This document shows, one piece after another, positions 27,745-37,200 of a stretch of 64,000 nt of DNA. Each line of letters begins with the position of its first letter. The first letter of the stretch is position 1. The notes beneath the pieces were generated by a model, which did not search any database, was not told the DNA's origin, and saw nothing but the letters and a program-made list of their open reading frames with translations. The position numbers and the translations under genes were made by a program. The DNA comes from Schlesneria sp. (GTDB lineage: Bacteria > Planctomycetota > Planctomycetia > Planctomycetales > Planctomycetaceae). The stretch is taken from NCBI GenBank assembly GCA_028291515.1, contig JAQGHU010000042.1, positions 1 to 64,000 on the forward strand, read 5' to 3'.

Positions 27745-28644
27745 TTAGAAAATGAACGACAACCCGATCTTGGCGATCGCGACATCATTACGACCTTCAC
27801 CTGCGACCTGGACGCTATCCGCAACGAGATGCAGGTACTGGATCGAGGTATTCAAGAACCATTTGCCGTACTGTTCTGGAACCGGGATCGCGACGCTGGC
27901 GGTGAGTGCTGTCGAAAAGTAACCGAGGGCGGCGTTGCTGCCATTACTGTTGAAGTAATAGCCGTTGCCACCGAGACCCCAGTCGATGGGCAGCCCCAGG
28001 CCGACCTTGGTTTTGGCCAATTCGAAACGCCAGGTGGGTTCAAACCCGACGTTCGCGAACAGTTGGCTCTGGCCCTGCTCGGGAATGAACTCGCCGTAGG
28101 CGGCGACGAATGGTTTCAGGCTGAACGGCTTCAGAGCGTCGTTGCCTTCCCAGAAGTTCAACACGTCATAGCTGACTTTGGCTCCGATTTCGTGCAGCGG
28201 AGTCCGCATCAGGGGACTCATGTTGTAGTAGGCGTATCGCGAATCGATCATGAAGCCGTTCCAACTGGTCACGGTCCCGATCATCACATCGGACATGTCG
28301 GCCATGCGGTTGTTCGGCGCGAAATGGGTGCTGTTGAACAGCGACACATACGGGCGAATGATCAGGTCTTCGTTGATCGTTTTGGATGTGAAGACATTCA
28401 GATACGGCTGCATGATCGGGCCGTGGTCGGCCTGCAGGTAGCCACGAAAGTAATACGATGACGCAAAGTCGACTCCGCCCGAGAACATGACGGGGAAAGA
28501 AGCGGCATCGTCTGCCGGTGGGGCTTCACAGGTTGCCAGACTCGCCGCATCGGCCTTGCAATATGGGCAGGCGCGAACCGAGGCCGTTTGAAAGCCGCAA
28601 ACCATTGCCAGGCAAAGCCCCAGCACTATCAATCGAGACCGCAT
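27745..28644 (-). CDS. Putative outer-membrane beta-barrel protein
   Basis: A 299-residue secreted protein. A signal peptide (about 1-25, RSRLIVLGLCLAMVCGF) leads to a CPYCKAD segment and a long region of alternating hydrophobic and polar residues (SSYYFRGYLQADHGPIMQPYLN, a motif like those at the start of small barrel proteins) ending in IGLSFIF, a typical barrel C-terminal strand. The CPYC pair near the mature N-terminus is unusual. I start at 28644; the frame is open to 28680. Function unknown. Confidence 0.65.
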   Translation of the reverse strand: MRSRLIVLGLCLAMVCGFQTASVRACPYCKADAASLATCEAPPADDAASFPVMFSGGVDFASSYYFRGYLQADHGPIMQPYLNVFTSKTINEDLIIRPYVSLFNSTHFAPNNRMADMSDVMIGTVTSWNGFMIDSRYAYYNMSPLMRTPLHEIGAKVSYDVLNFWEGNDALKPFSLKPFVAAYGEFIPEQGQSQLFANVGFEPTWRFELAKTKVGLGLPIDWGLGGNGYYFNSNGSNAALGYFSTALTASVAIPVPEQYGKWFLNTSIQYLHLVADSVQVAGEGRNDVAIAKIGLSFIF

Positions 28645-28803
28645 CCTCGCCTCCCCCCGGTGGCTTCGACTGCCAAGCATCCATTCTCGTCGGTTTGTAT
28701 CGATAATGCGGTGAGTGACACTTGAAACGAATCGATCGGGGCGGAGTAGTCATGGGAGGGCATTGCGGGAGCGAGCCCGAGTCGAGCTTCATCAAAAAGG
28801 TTC

Positions 28804-28910
28804 GTCATTCCCGCGCAGGCGGGAATCCAGTCAGTCCACCTCGAGCTGCCACTGACAAGAATCGACACCGCAACTGCAGTTCCCTGGATTCCCGCCTGCG
28901 CGGGAATGAC
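28804..28910. repeat. Second REPIN-like inverted pair of the 27-bp repeat
   Basis: Copies identical to those at 2274-2300 and 2382-2408 are found at 28804-28830 and, inverted, at 28884-28910, with a 53-base unrelated loop. The same pair arrangement at two sites with different loop length argues that the unit of spread is the pair. Confidence 0.85.
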
Positions 28911-28959
28911 GACGCGGGACGCTTGACGCGATTCGTGTCCATCTGTATTTTACCAATCA

Positions 28960-28969
28960 GTTAATTAAC
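28960..28969. promoter_or_regulatory. Possible second ArsR operator (GTTAATTAAC)
   Basis: Perfect palindrome GTTAATTAAC, 58 bases before the start of the two-domain SRPBCC gene, with similar spacing and AT content to the GGTTATATAACC site at 23939. It may bring this gene under the same repressor. Confidence 0.3.
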
Positions 28970-29026
28970 CTGCGGGTTCACTTCGTGGAACCTCGTCCGA
29001 ATAGCAACCAGAAGAAAGGAACCACC

Positions 29027-30019
29027 ATGCTTCTCGCTGAGAACAGCCAGACCGATCGCGAAATCATCATGACTCGAGTCCTCGACGCGCCCCGATCCCT
29101 CGTCTGGAAAGTGTGGACGCAGCTTGAGCATCTTTCCAACTGGTGGGGGCCGCGTGGGTTCACAACCACGACCGAAAAGCGAGAATGCGTCGCTGGCGGT
29201 GTCTGGAAGTATATGATGCATGGCCCGGACGGTACCGACTACCAAAACCTGATGACGTTTCTGGAGGTCGTCGAACACGAACGGTTGTCGTACAAGCAGG
29301 GTGGCGCGGGAGACACGGAACCGATCAACTTTCAAGTGACGGTGACTTTCGCCGATGAAGGGGACGCCTTAGACAAAACCAAGCTCGTCATGCGGTTGGT
29401 CTTTCCGTCCAAGCAGGCGAAGGATTACGTGGTCAACACGTACAACGCCATCGAAGGTGGCAAGCAAACGATGGAACGCTTGGCCGAACACATTCAATCG
29501 CTCAAGCAGGGAGGCGGCCCCTCGGATATTCCCTTCGTCACCACGCGAGTCTTCCGCGCACCGCACGACCTGGTCTGGAAGGCCTGGACCGAAAGCGAAC
29601 ACCTGAAGCACTGGTTTGGCCCGAAGGACTCCAAGATCACCCACTGCGAAGTCGATCTGCGAGTGGGCGGCAAGTTTCTCTACTGCATGCAGTCGGCCGA
29701 TGGCAGCGAGATGTGGGCTCGGTGGGTCTACCGCCAGATCAACCCCCAGACAAAAATCGAAAGCATCCACTCCTTCTCCGATGCCGCGGGCGACTTGAAG
29801 CCCGTTCCCTTCGAAGGAGAATGGCCAGTCGAAATCCACTCCATCGTCACCTTCGCCGAACACGCCGGAATCGGCAAAGGAATCGTCGTCCGAGTCGAGT
29901 GGACCCCATACAACGCCACCGAATCCGAACGCAAATTTTTCGCCACGATGCACAGTTCCATGCAACAAGGCTGGGGAGGCTCGTTCGATCAGTTGGAGAC
30001 TTATCTCGCCGGGAAATAA
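29027..30019 (+). CDS. Protein with two fused SRPBCC/AHSA1 domains
   Basis: About 330 residues holding two START-like domains in tandem. Domain 1 (about 7-155) starts IIMTRVLDAPRSLVWKVWT with WWGPRGF; domain 2 (about 165-328) starts FVTTRVFRAPHDLVWKAWT with HWFGPKD and CEVDLRVGGKF. The two resemble each other and the single-domain protein at 24328. I start at 29027, where AGAAAGGA lies upstream; a GTG at 28985 is open. No ArsR gene is adjacent, unlike most relatives. A perfect-stem terminator follows. Function unknown, probably ligand binding. Confidence 0.85.
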   Translation: MLLAENSQTDREIIMTRVLDAPRSLVWKVWTQLEHLSNWWGPRGFTTTTEKRECVAGGVWKYMMHGPDGTDYQNLMTFLEVVEHERLSYKQGGAGDTEPINFQVTVTFADEGDALDKTKLVMRLVFPSKQAKDYVVNTYNAIEGGKQTMERLAEHIQSLKQGGGPSDIPFVTTRVFRAPHDLVWKAWTESEHLKHWFGPKDSKITHCEVDLRVGGKFLYCMQSADGSEMWARWVYRQINPQTKIESIHSFSDAAGDLKPVPFEGEWPVEIHSIVTFAEHAGIGKGIVVRVEWTPYNATESERKFFATMHSSMQQGWGGSFDQLETYLAGK

Positions 30020-30034
30020 TAACCACACCGGAAT

Positions 30035-30074
30035 GCGGTCGACGCGGAATCAACGAGTCGACCGCCGTGTTTTT
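30035..30074 (+). terminator. Intrinsic terminator of the two-domain SRPBCC gene
   Basis: GCGGTCGAC (30035-30043) pairs perfectly with GTCGACCGC (30057-30065), followed by CGTGTTTTT (30066-30074). Confidence 0.8.
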
Positions 30075-30436
30075 CCAACCGGTATTCTGAGCGGGGGACG
30101 TGAGTCCCCTGGCATCTTCTTCGGGCGTGAGCCCCAGTACTCCATCCACAGATCATCCTGGCCCTGGAAGACAACACATCTCATTACTGAGAGCAACGTT
30201 GTGTCGCCTCCAGATTGCCTCGAAGGCATCATGAAGTCCGTCCGTAGGCAGCGATCACATTTCCCGACAGGCATATCCGATACGAGCGGCCGGTGAAGGT
30301 GATAATCTGCATCCGCCATCGGGCGCATTCTGCCCGTACGCTTGACGTTGCGGGCAGAATCGGCGACACTCCGCCCCGCCCAATGAGACGCTTTTGCAGC
30401 CTGCTGCTGGAGTTCCCACTGGTTGAAAGTTGATTT
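30075..30436. other. Region upstream of tRNA-Phe with hairpins and a promoter-like site
   Basis: About 360 bases without a gene. It contains GGGGACGTGAGTCCCC (around 30095-30112) and a perfect 10-bp stem ATTCTGCCCG (30327-30336) with CGGGCAGAAT (30351-30360). TTGACG at 30342-30347 followed 17 bases later by GACACT could be the tRNA promoter; it would start transcription near 30377. Confidence 0.35.
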
Positions 30437-30509
30437 GGCCAGGTAGCTCAGTTGGTAGAGCACAGGACTGAAAATCCTGGTGTCGCCGGTTCGATCCCGG
30501 CCCTGGCCA
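30437..30509 (+). tRNA. tRNA-Phe (anticodon GAA)
   Basis: A 73-base cloverleaf. Acceptor stem GGCCAGG (30437-30443) pairs with CCTGGCC (30502-30508) and the discriminator base is A. The D-arm reads GCTC-AGTTGGTAGA-GAGC-like, the anticodon arm is AGGACTGAAAATCCT with GAA in the loop, and the T-arm contains GGTTCGATCCC. CCA is not encoded, so it must be added by the nucleotidyltransferase. No other tRNA is nearby. Confidence 0.95.
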
Positions 30510-30634
30510 CTTTAACTTATCTTCGATTCCGGCGAGGCTGTTTTTCCCTTGCGCTCTACGACTACAACCGCTCTCCGTTGTAATTTGCAGCGCCGTCGAT
30601 CGTGGTTGGATATGGATCCGGCGTGCCACAGCCT

Positions 30635-31168
30635 TCATCGTGTCGTCAACAGCGGAATATCAACTGACCTGTCGACTTTGATTGGCGGAAGACATCCACT
30701 TTCTGAGTAGACGGTAAAATTTGACGGCCATTGATCGGGCACGCTCAGATCTTCCAATTTGAATGTGCGCATTCCGCGAAAAACTGGTGGTTCAACAAAG
30801 CGTGCACCACCGCTCGAGATGCGCCACTGCTCAAGATGCCGCATTCCATCTGCGTCAGCAATTCCAAAGGACAATGCTATTGTCTCGCAATCGGGCTCTG
30901 GCAGGCTGTAGAGACCATCAGCGGAACCACAATTCAGATTCCAGATCCCGCCGCGAAATCCGAGTCGCCTCAAGATGGCTTCGGCTTCAACACGAGACAT
31001 ATCGCGCTCAAGCAACTCTGATGCGAGGACCGCTTGACTCGGTTCAGAATCGCTGACATTCGATGTCGGTATCTTGAGGCTGGCGTCGACTGGATCCACC
31101 AATGCCGCTGCGCCAAGCAGACAAACCACTACCGCAAAAGATGCCGATTGTCGTCGAGAAGTGCCCAT
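30635..31168 (-). CDS. Secreted hypothetical protein
   Basis: A 177-residue protein with a signal peptide (GTSRRQSASFAVVVCLLGAA, cleaved near VDA). The mature part contains a short helix with SRVEAEAILRRLGFRGGIW, then a mixed region with three cysteines (NLNCGSADG, PDCETIAL, SGCLPP). No known domain is recognised. I start at 31168 because the leader begins there. It diverges from a lipoprotein gene about 370 bases away. Confidence 0.5.
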   Translation of the reverse strand: MGTSRRQSASFAVVVCLLGAAALVDPVDASLKIPTSNVSDSEPSQAVLASELLERDMSRVEAEAILRRLGFRGGIWNLNCGSADGLYSLPEPDCETIALSFGIADADGMRHLEQWRISSGGARFVEPPVFRGMRTFKLEDLSVPDQWPSNFTVYSESGCLPPIKVDRSVDIPLLTTR

Positions 31169-31536
31169 GATTCCTCGCGAATGTCGTATGCGATGCAGAT
31201 CTACCAGCCAAACCGGTACCCCAGTAAGATCGGAACACGTCCGGCGCGGGTCGCAATCCAGTTTCGACCTGAACGGCAAATCCGTTCAGGGGCGGCGGAA
31301 GTAAAGTTCTACAGGTTCACGGCTGTTTGCGCCGATCTAGTGATTATCTACAGCTAGATCCCATAGGACGGGACCGGCAATTGCTGCCGGAGTGTGTTGT
31401 CTCCCCAACGGCAATCGTGTTTGTGGTGACGAATAGGTACGGAAGCCTGCGTGGACCTCGGTTTGAGCCTGAATACCGAGGGATGGCCGGTTCTATTCCG
31501 TGCCCATTTCCCTTTCTTCATTTCCAAGGCAACATT
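31169..31536. other. Divergent intergenic region
   Basis: About 370 bases between two divergently transcribed secreted-protein genes. The frame of the right-hand gene is open to 31327, but that part has no leader-like or family-like sequence. The palindrome TTCGACCTGAACGGCAAATC near 31263-31290 is weak. I see nothing firm. Confidence 0.3.
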
Positions 31537-32175
31537 GTGACGCGAATTTGGATGCTTTTCGCGTGCCTGCTGATCGGTGGCTGGGGGTGTTCGTCTCGGC
31601 ATTCCTCGTCCGGTCCTTCCAATGTTGTGGGATTTCAGCTGCCGACTCACCAGTCTCGATTGATTCGTAAGGGCCATACGTACGAGTACGGTCGCAGATC
31701 AATGGAAGACCGCCTGCAAAAACTGCTGGGTGGCGCCCGATTCACGTATGTCGTCGATCAAGACGGCGTGCTGACTCAGTATGAAAGCAAAGCGGCGAAA
31801 CTGGTGCTGCAATTGACGGGAACTCGCACGGGAATCGAGCGAGCCACGTTACGACTGCACCGTCCCGCAGGTTTAACTGCGAAACAAAAAGAAGCTCGCG
31901 AGCGAGAACTCAAGATCATCTGCCAGACTCTGCAACTGGGCGATGACGGCACGAAATGGGTTTCGGACGCCGCGTGCGTCGATGTCGCCGCCGCGATCAA
32001 GCAGGCGACTGAGGTGCATGAGTTTGGTAAGACGACCTATGCATTGAAGGCTTTCAAAAACGCCGACGCGGAGATTGATAACGAGCCGACCAATCCACGG
32101 CTGTGGATCTGCATCGGGCCGCATATCGAATTCGAGGTGGCTGAACAGGAAGTCACTGAGACGGCGGTGCGGTAA
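31537..32175 (+). CDS. Lipoprotein of unknown function
   Basis: About 212 residues from a GTG start. A short hydrophobic leader (TRIWMLFACLLIGGWGC) ends in a cysteine in a lipobox-like but non-canonical context (GWGC). The rest is soluble, with a repeat-free alpha/beta appearance (RFTYVVDQDGVLTQYESKAA, RLHRPAGLTAKQKEARERE, RLWICIGPHIEFEV). No family recognised. A small hairpin lies about 50 bases beyond the stop. The longer frame back to 31327 is unlikely. Confidence 0.5.
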   Translation: MTRIWMLFACLLIGGWGCSSRHSSSGPSNVVGFQLPTHQSRLIRKGHTYEYGRRSMEDRLQKLLGGARFTYVVDQDGVLTQYESKAAKLVLQLTGTRTGIERATLRLHRPAGLTAKQKEARERELKIICQTLQLGDDGTKWVSDAACVDVAAAIKQATEVHEFGKTTYALKAFKNADAEIDNEPTNPRLWICIGPHIEFEVAEQEVTETAVR

Positions 32176-32224
32176 ACACGACAGGTTTACTCACGCAGCA
32201 TGGCTCGCCTAAGAAAGAGGAAAC

Positions 32225-32241
32225 GGCACACGGAGTGTGCC
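32225..32241. repeat. Short palindrome GGCACACGGAGTGTGCC
   Basis: A perfect 7-bp stem with a three-base loop, followed by TTCTACTTT. It may be a weak terminator for the lipoprotein gene, but its wording (cggcacacggagtgtgcc) also recurs between genes in planctomycete genomes as I remember them, so it could be a REP unit. Confidence 0.5.
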
Positions 32242-32346
32242 TTCTACTTTGGGCTAGTGCGTGTAGCACTTACGTGTCGCGTTGAAGCATGGGTTAGACT
32301 AAGCGGTTTTCTGCTCGCGGGACGCCACAGATAGGTGGGATGCGCT

Positions 32347-34212
32347 CTAACTCGCGGCGACCGGACTTGAATGATTGCCGGATTCGGCGCTCTCCACTAG
32401 GTCTGCGAATAGGCCGCCTTGGGCGACCAGCTCATCGTACGTTCCAGATTCGGCGACGGCTCCTTCTTCGATCAGCAGGATGCGATCGGTGGTCAGCAGC
32501 GTGGAGAGGCGATGGGCGACCAGGATCATGGTCCGGTTGGCCTGCAGTTCGATCAGCGCTTCCGTGATCGCTCGTTCACTGATCGTATCAAGGGCCGAGG
32601 TGGCTTCGTCGAAGATCAAGATCGGCGGGTTCTTTAGGAAGATCCGTGCGAGTGCCAAGCGTTGCTTCTGCCCCCCGGAGAGGTTGTGGCCTCGTTCAGC
32701 GACCATGGCTTGATAGCCACCGGCCATCTGTTCGATTTCTTCAGATAAGCAAGCCCGTTCCGCTGCGCGGCGAATGTCTTGTTCGGTGGCTTCAGGACAT
32801 TCGTAGGCGATGTTTTCGGCGATCGTTCCCGAGAATACGAACGGCGATTGTCCGACATAGCCGATCAGCTTCGCGATGTCGGCGCGAGAGACTGAGTCCA
32901 GCGGGACATCGCCCAGCAAGACGCTTCCTTCTTCGGCATGGACCAGTCGCAATAAGGCTCGTAGCAGGGTCGTTTTGCCGCATCCAGAGCGGCCCGCGAT
33001 GCCGATTGTTTCACCGCGTTTGATCGAGAGCGTCAGCCCGTCGAGAGCCGTCTTGTAGCTGCCGTCGGATCGCAGATAATTGACTCGCAGGTCTTCGATG
33101 CGAATGGCATCTTCGGCGTTGAGTTCGGGCGTGCGAGGATCTTTCGTCAAGTAGGATCGATCCGGCAGTTCGGCCATCATCTTCATCAGTTCGCCGACCA
33201 GCAGGCTGCTTTCGTGGCCTTCGTCGATGACGCGATGCACTTCGTTGACGGGAGCCATCACGCTGAGGAACAGCATGGAATAGGTCAGGATATCGCCGAA
33301 ACTGATTCGACCCATTGCTGCCAGGTAGACGGACAGCCCCAGCACGAGAATATGAAATACCCCTTCGCTGATCGCTTTGCTCGACCCGAACAACGACATC
33401 ACGAAATGATGATGAATTTCTTTGCTGCGCAGGGTTTCGGCCGCCTTGGTGACTCGTCGGATTTCGCGTTCATGAGTATTCGCGGCGCGTATGTCGTCGA
33501 TACCACTGAGTTGCTCGACGACGGTGCCGTCCATGTCTTCCTGGCAGCGGAACAGTTCCAGTCGCACCCCTTTTTGCGACGCCAACTGTCGGATTGTGAT
33601 GAATAGCGAAATGGGAATAATCCCCGCCATCGCCAGTCCGAGCCAAGGCTGCTGAGCGGCCACCGTAGCCAAGGCGAGGCCGCCGCTGAAGATGGCGGGT
33701 AGAAAGTCGAGGAAGCCGACTCGCAGGAAGCGGACACTACCGCCGACGCTGCGCTGCATGCGGCCGTGGATGGCCCCAACCTTGTCTTGTGATGTCGTGA
33801 CCAGGTCTGCCATCAGCAGGTGCGAGACGACATCGATGAACAGATGCTGTTGCAGCCTCGTGCAGGTCTGTTCGACGAGATAACGTCGTCCGATCTGCAG
33901 AGCTTCGCGCAGGACGTAGGCCAGTCCAATCAAGCCGAGATACCAACCGGTCATTGTCGCGATGTGGCTAAGATCAGGGGCCGCAGCCCCACTGCCATGT
34001 GGCGAGGCATCCTTCACGACGTTGACCATGCGTCCCATCAGGACGGGGATGATCGTATTGGAGGCCCCGCCGACGAACATCAGCAGCACTGCCGCAACCA
34101 ATGGCCAGCGTTGGCCCTTTGGCAACAGATTCCAGACCTGCCCCATGCGGCGGCAGATCACGGCCAATTCGCTCCAGAACGACTCTGGCTCTTCTGCGGT
34201 GGTGCTGTTCAT
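32347..34212 (-). CDS. ABC exporter, fused membrane and ATPase domains (MsbA/ChvA-like)
   Basis: A 621-residue half-transporter. Six membrane helices occupy about 35-340 (VLLMFVGGASNTIIPVLMG onward), and an ATPase domain follows: Walker A IAGRSGCGKTT, signature LSGGQKQRLALARI, Walker B ILIFDEATSAL and the switch His in VAHRLS. It works as a homodimer moving a substrate out of the cytoplasm. It lies 23 bases downstream of the ChvB/NdvB-like glucan synthase in one operon. In Rhizobium and Agrobacterium the fused ABC exporter ChvA/NdvA secretes cyclic beta-1,2-glucan, so that is the likely substrate here. By sequence alone, lipid export would be equally possible. Confidence 0.87.
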   Translation of the reverse strand: MNSTTAEEPESFWSELAVICRRMGQVWNLLPKGQRWPLVAAVLLMFVGGASNTIIPVLMGRMVNVVKDASPHGSGAAAPDLSHIATMTGWYLGLIGLAYVLREALQIGRRYLVEQTCTRLQQHLFIDVVSHLLMADLVTTSQDKVGAIHGRMQRSVGGSVRFLRVGFLDFLPAIFSGGLALATVAAQQPWLGLAMAGIIPISLFITIRQLASQKGVRLELFRCQEDMDGTVVEQLSGIDDIRAANTHEREIRRVTKAAETLRSKEIHHHFVMSLFGSSKAISEGVFHILVLGLSVYLAAMGRISFGDILTYSMLFLSVMAPVNEVHRVIDEGHESSLLVGELMKMMAELPDRSYLTKDPRTPELNAEDAIRIEDLRVNYLRSDGSYKTALDGLTLSIKRGETIGIAGRSGCGKTTLLRALLRLVHAEEGSVLLGDVPLDSVSRADIAKLIGYVGQSPFVFSGTIAENIAYECPEATEQDIRRAAERACLSEEIEQMAGGYQAMVAERGHNLSGGQKQRLALARIFLKNPPILIFDEATSALDTISERAITEALIELQANRTMILVAHRLSTLLTTDRILLIEEGAVAESGTYDELVAQGGLFADLVESAESGNHSSPVAAS

Positions 34213-34235
34213 ACATCAAGCCCTGTTACGTGAAT

Positions 34236-37200
34236 TCATTCGGCAGCATTGCGTTGAACGTCGTCGGAGGAGATCGCCGAACGCATCGCTAGACCTTCGG
34301 CCATGGCTGGCATTGTCTCGGGATTCAATGCGGGGGCGAGCGGTTCTTGCGTCTGATCGCTGTTGTGCTCAGCAGGCGCTGTCTCGGTCGGAGCAGCGAC
34401 AGGTTCGACCGCCGGTGCCTCGGCCACGAGGGGTTCGGCGGGGACTTCGTCCGGAATGCGTTCTTCCAGAATCAGTTCCACAGCATGCACAGCCGGGTGA
34501 GATCGGAAGCGGTGAACCATGCAATTGTCACGCAGACAATTGGCCAGCGCCGCCATCGTCATGCCCTGGTGATGCGCCATGTAACACGGGACGACACTGA
34601 ACTTTTGTCCATCGCGCTGGCGTCGCGGAGTGTAGTCGACCGCGTCAACAAATCCCCAGCGGCCCAATGCTCCGATCTCGGCAAGTTCCTGCAGGTTCTT
34701 GGCCGCTTCACTCGCATCAACTCCCAATGCGAGAGCGGACGCGTAGGGGGCAATAACAAGGTCGCGATCGAGTCCCGCCTGGGCTCCTAATGAGGGAATG
34801 CCAAACGCTTGATAGCCGAAGTCGCCGCTGTCATTGAATTCAGCGAACGACGACTCCGAGATTCCCCACGGGACACCGTGCTCACGACCGTATTCGATTT
34901 GGCGTTTCACGGCTGCGCGGCACGTTCCATCGAGCAACGAATTTTCAACAGTCGGGATGAATAGCGTTGGCATCAGGTATTCGAACATGCTGCCGCTCCA
35001 CGATCGCAGGCAGGGCTGATCGCCGACCTTCGTCATGCGACGGCCCAGTTGGAACCAATGGTGGTGATCGACGTTCCCCTTCGCGATTGCGACGTAACTC
35101 GCCAGCCGCGCTTCCGAAGCGAGCAAATCGTAGTGGGCGGCGTCCAACTTCTGCGTTTCGAAATTCAGGCCAATGTGGAACAGTTTCCGTTTGGGATCGA
35201 ACAGGAAACGAAACTCCATCGCCTGAGCCATCCGTCCGCAACGCTTGGAGATTTGCTGCAACTGATCGCGTAACGGCCCCCGCTTTCGCGCGGCCAAGTC
35301 CTTGAATCCCTGTTGCACCGTCAACAGACATACGAGCAGGTTGCCGCTGTCGACCGTCGACACATAGCGCGGGGTCAACGGCTGCAAGGTTTGAGTGTCG
35401 TACCAGTTGAAGTGGTGGCCGCGGTGTTGAGGCAACTTTTCCCAGGTGTCGAGATTCGACGTCACCAGTTCGGCGAGTGGCTGTAGGCCGATCAGTCCCA
35501 GATCATGTGCAGCCAGTGCCGAGACGAGAAACAACCCTTCGTTTGTCGGTGAGATTCGATGAGCCACTTTGATCTCAGTCGTGTCCTGGATGTTATCAGG
35601 CGGCAGATAGTGATCTTCGGGACCGACATACGTATGAAAATACGCCCACGTTTTTCGAGCCACTTCCCACAACCATTGTCGTTGATCGGCAGACAAGCTT
35701 GTATCCTTCCTACGAGTCGGTTGACTGATCCAATGGGCCATGAGTGGCGAGATAAACCAGAGTACGAGCAGCGGAATCGCTGGCAGCAACGCCGCAGACT
35801 TCAGGCCACTCTTAATCGCGATGAGAGCCATTCCAATCGCGAACAGCGGTGGAAACCACATCTCTGCGAAGATGGCCCAATTGCGGCTGCTGAGTCGATT
35901 TTCGGCGGCAGCGGCAGTTTCCCATTCGAGCAGTTGACGACGTGTCACCAGCATCCGCACGAGCGCTCGTACGGTTGCGTCGGTGAACATTTGGGCACGA
36001 TGCGGCAGCATCGCAATCGAAACCACCGTTTGAACAAATATCTTTCCGACCTGATCCCGCAGATTGCGCCATCGTTCGGACCATGTCGTGCCGTGGCGGC
36101 GTTGGCCCAAGACACGAGCCGAATCCCAAAAGAGGGGCAGGGCGGGAACAAGCAAGGCAAACACAGTCCACGCGACAGGAGATCCCGGCAGCACCGTCCA
36201 TCCAGCAACCAGCAGGATCAACAGGGCCGTTGGCACCAGACTGCGCCGCATGTTGTCCAGGACTTTCCATCGCGACATGAGTGACAATGGATTCGATCGT
36301 CGTCCTGATGCGGTGGGAACATTTGGTAACAGCCATGGCAACAGTTGCCAGTCGCCGCGCGTCCAGCGGTGCTGTCGACGCGCGTCGGCGTCATAGCGGG
36401 CAGGGAACCCATCGACGAGTTCAACATCCGTCACTAATCCAGCTCGAGCGTGACAGCCTTCGATCAGGTCGTGGCTGAGGACATAGTTGGCGGGAAATGC
36501 TTGATCCAATGTCGCCTGGAAAGCAGCAACATCGTAGATCCCCTTGCCGATGAAACTCCCCTCTTGAAACAAATCCTGGTAGACATCGGAAGCTCCGGTG
36601 ACGTAGGGATTCAAGCCTGCACCGCAGACGTTCATCCAGGAATAGGGTGACCGATGCGCCGCGGCCAAGCTGATGCGAATCCGTGGCTGCAGCATGGCAT
36701 AGCCCGCGGTAACACAATGTCCCGACTCGGTTTTTGCCAGTAGAGGCCGATTCAGCGGATGCGACAACGTTCCCACCAGACGACGAGCGGCTTGATGTGG
36801 CAGGATCGTGTCGGAATCGAGCGTGATCACGTACTTAGTTTTTGATAACCGTTGCGCGACTTCAGTCGTCACCTGTAGATAGGATGTCTTCGCATCGCCT
36901 AACAGGAAACGATTGAATTCAATCAGCTTTCCACGTTTTCGCTCCCACCCCATCCACACTCCATCGGCGTCATTTAATTGGCGCGCGCGTTGGAGCAGGA
37001 AGAAGCGATCATTAGAGACGCCCGGTTCGCTGTTGATGAGTGCATATCTTTCATTGAGTCGGCGAATGCTGTTCATCGCGGCAGCCAGCAGGTCGTCATC
37101 CTCAGGCATACGAGCTTCGGAGGCATCACCGAAATCCGTCAGCAATGCGAACGTCAAATTTCGTTCGGGATTCGCCAGAAAGTGCGATTCCAGCGTTTCC

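Noticed and set aside
28681-28803. Second small gene between the barrel protein and the repeat pair
   Set aside because: Frames there run through the repeat units and are explained by them.
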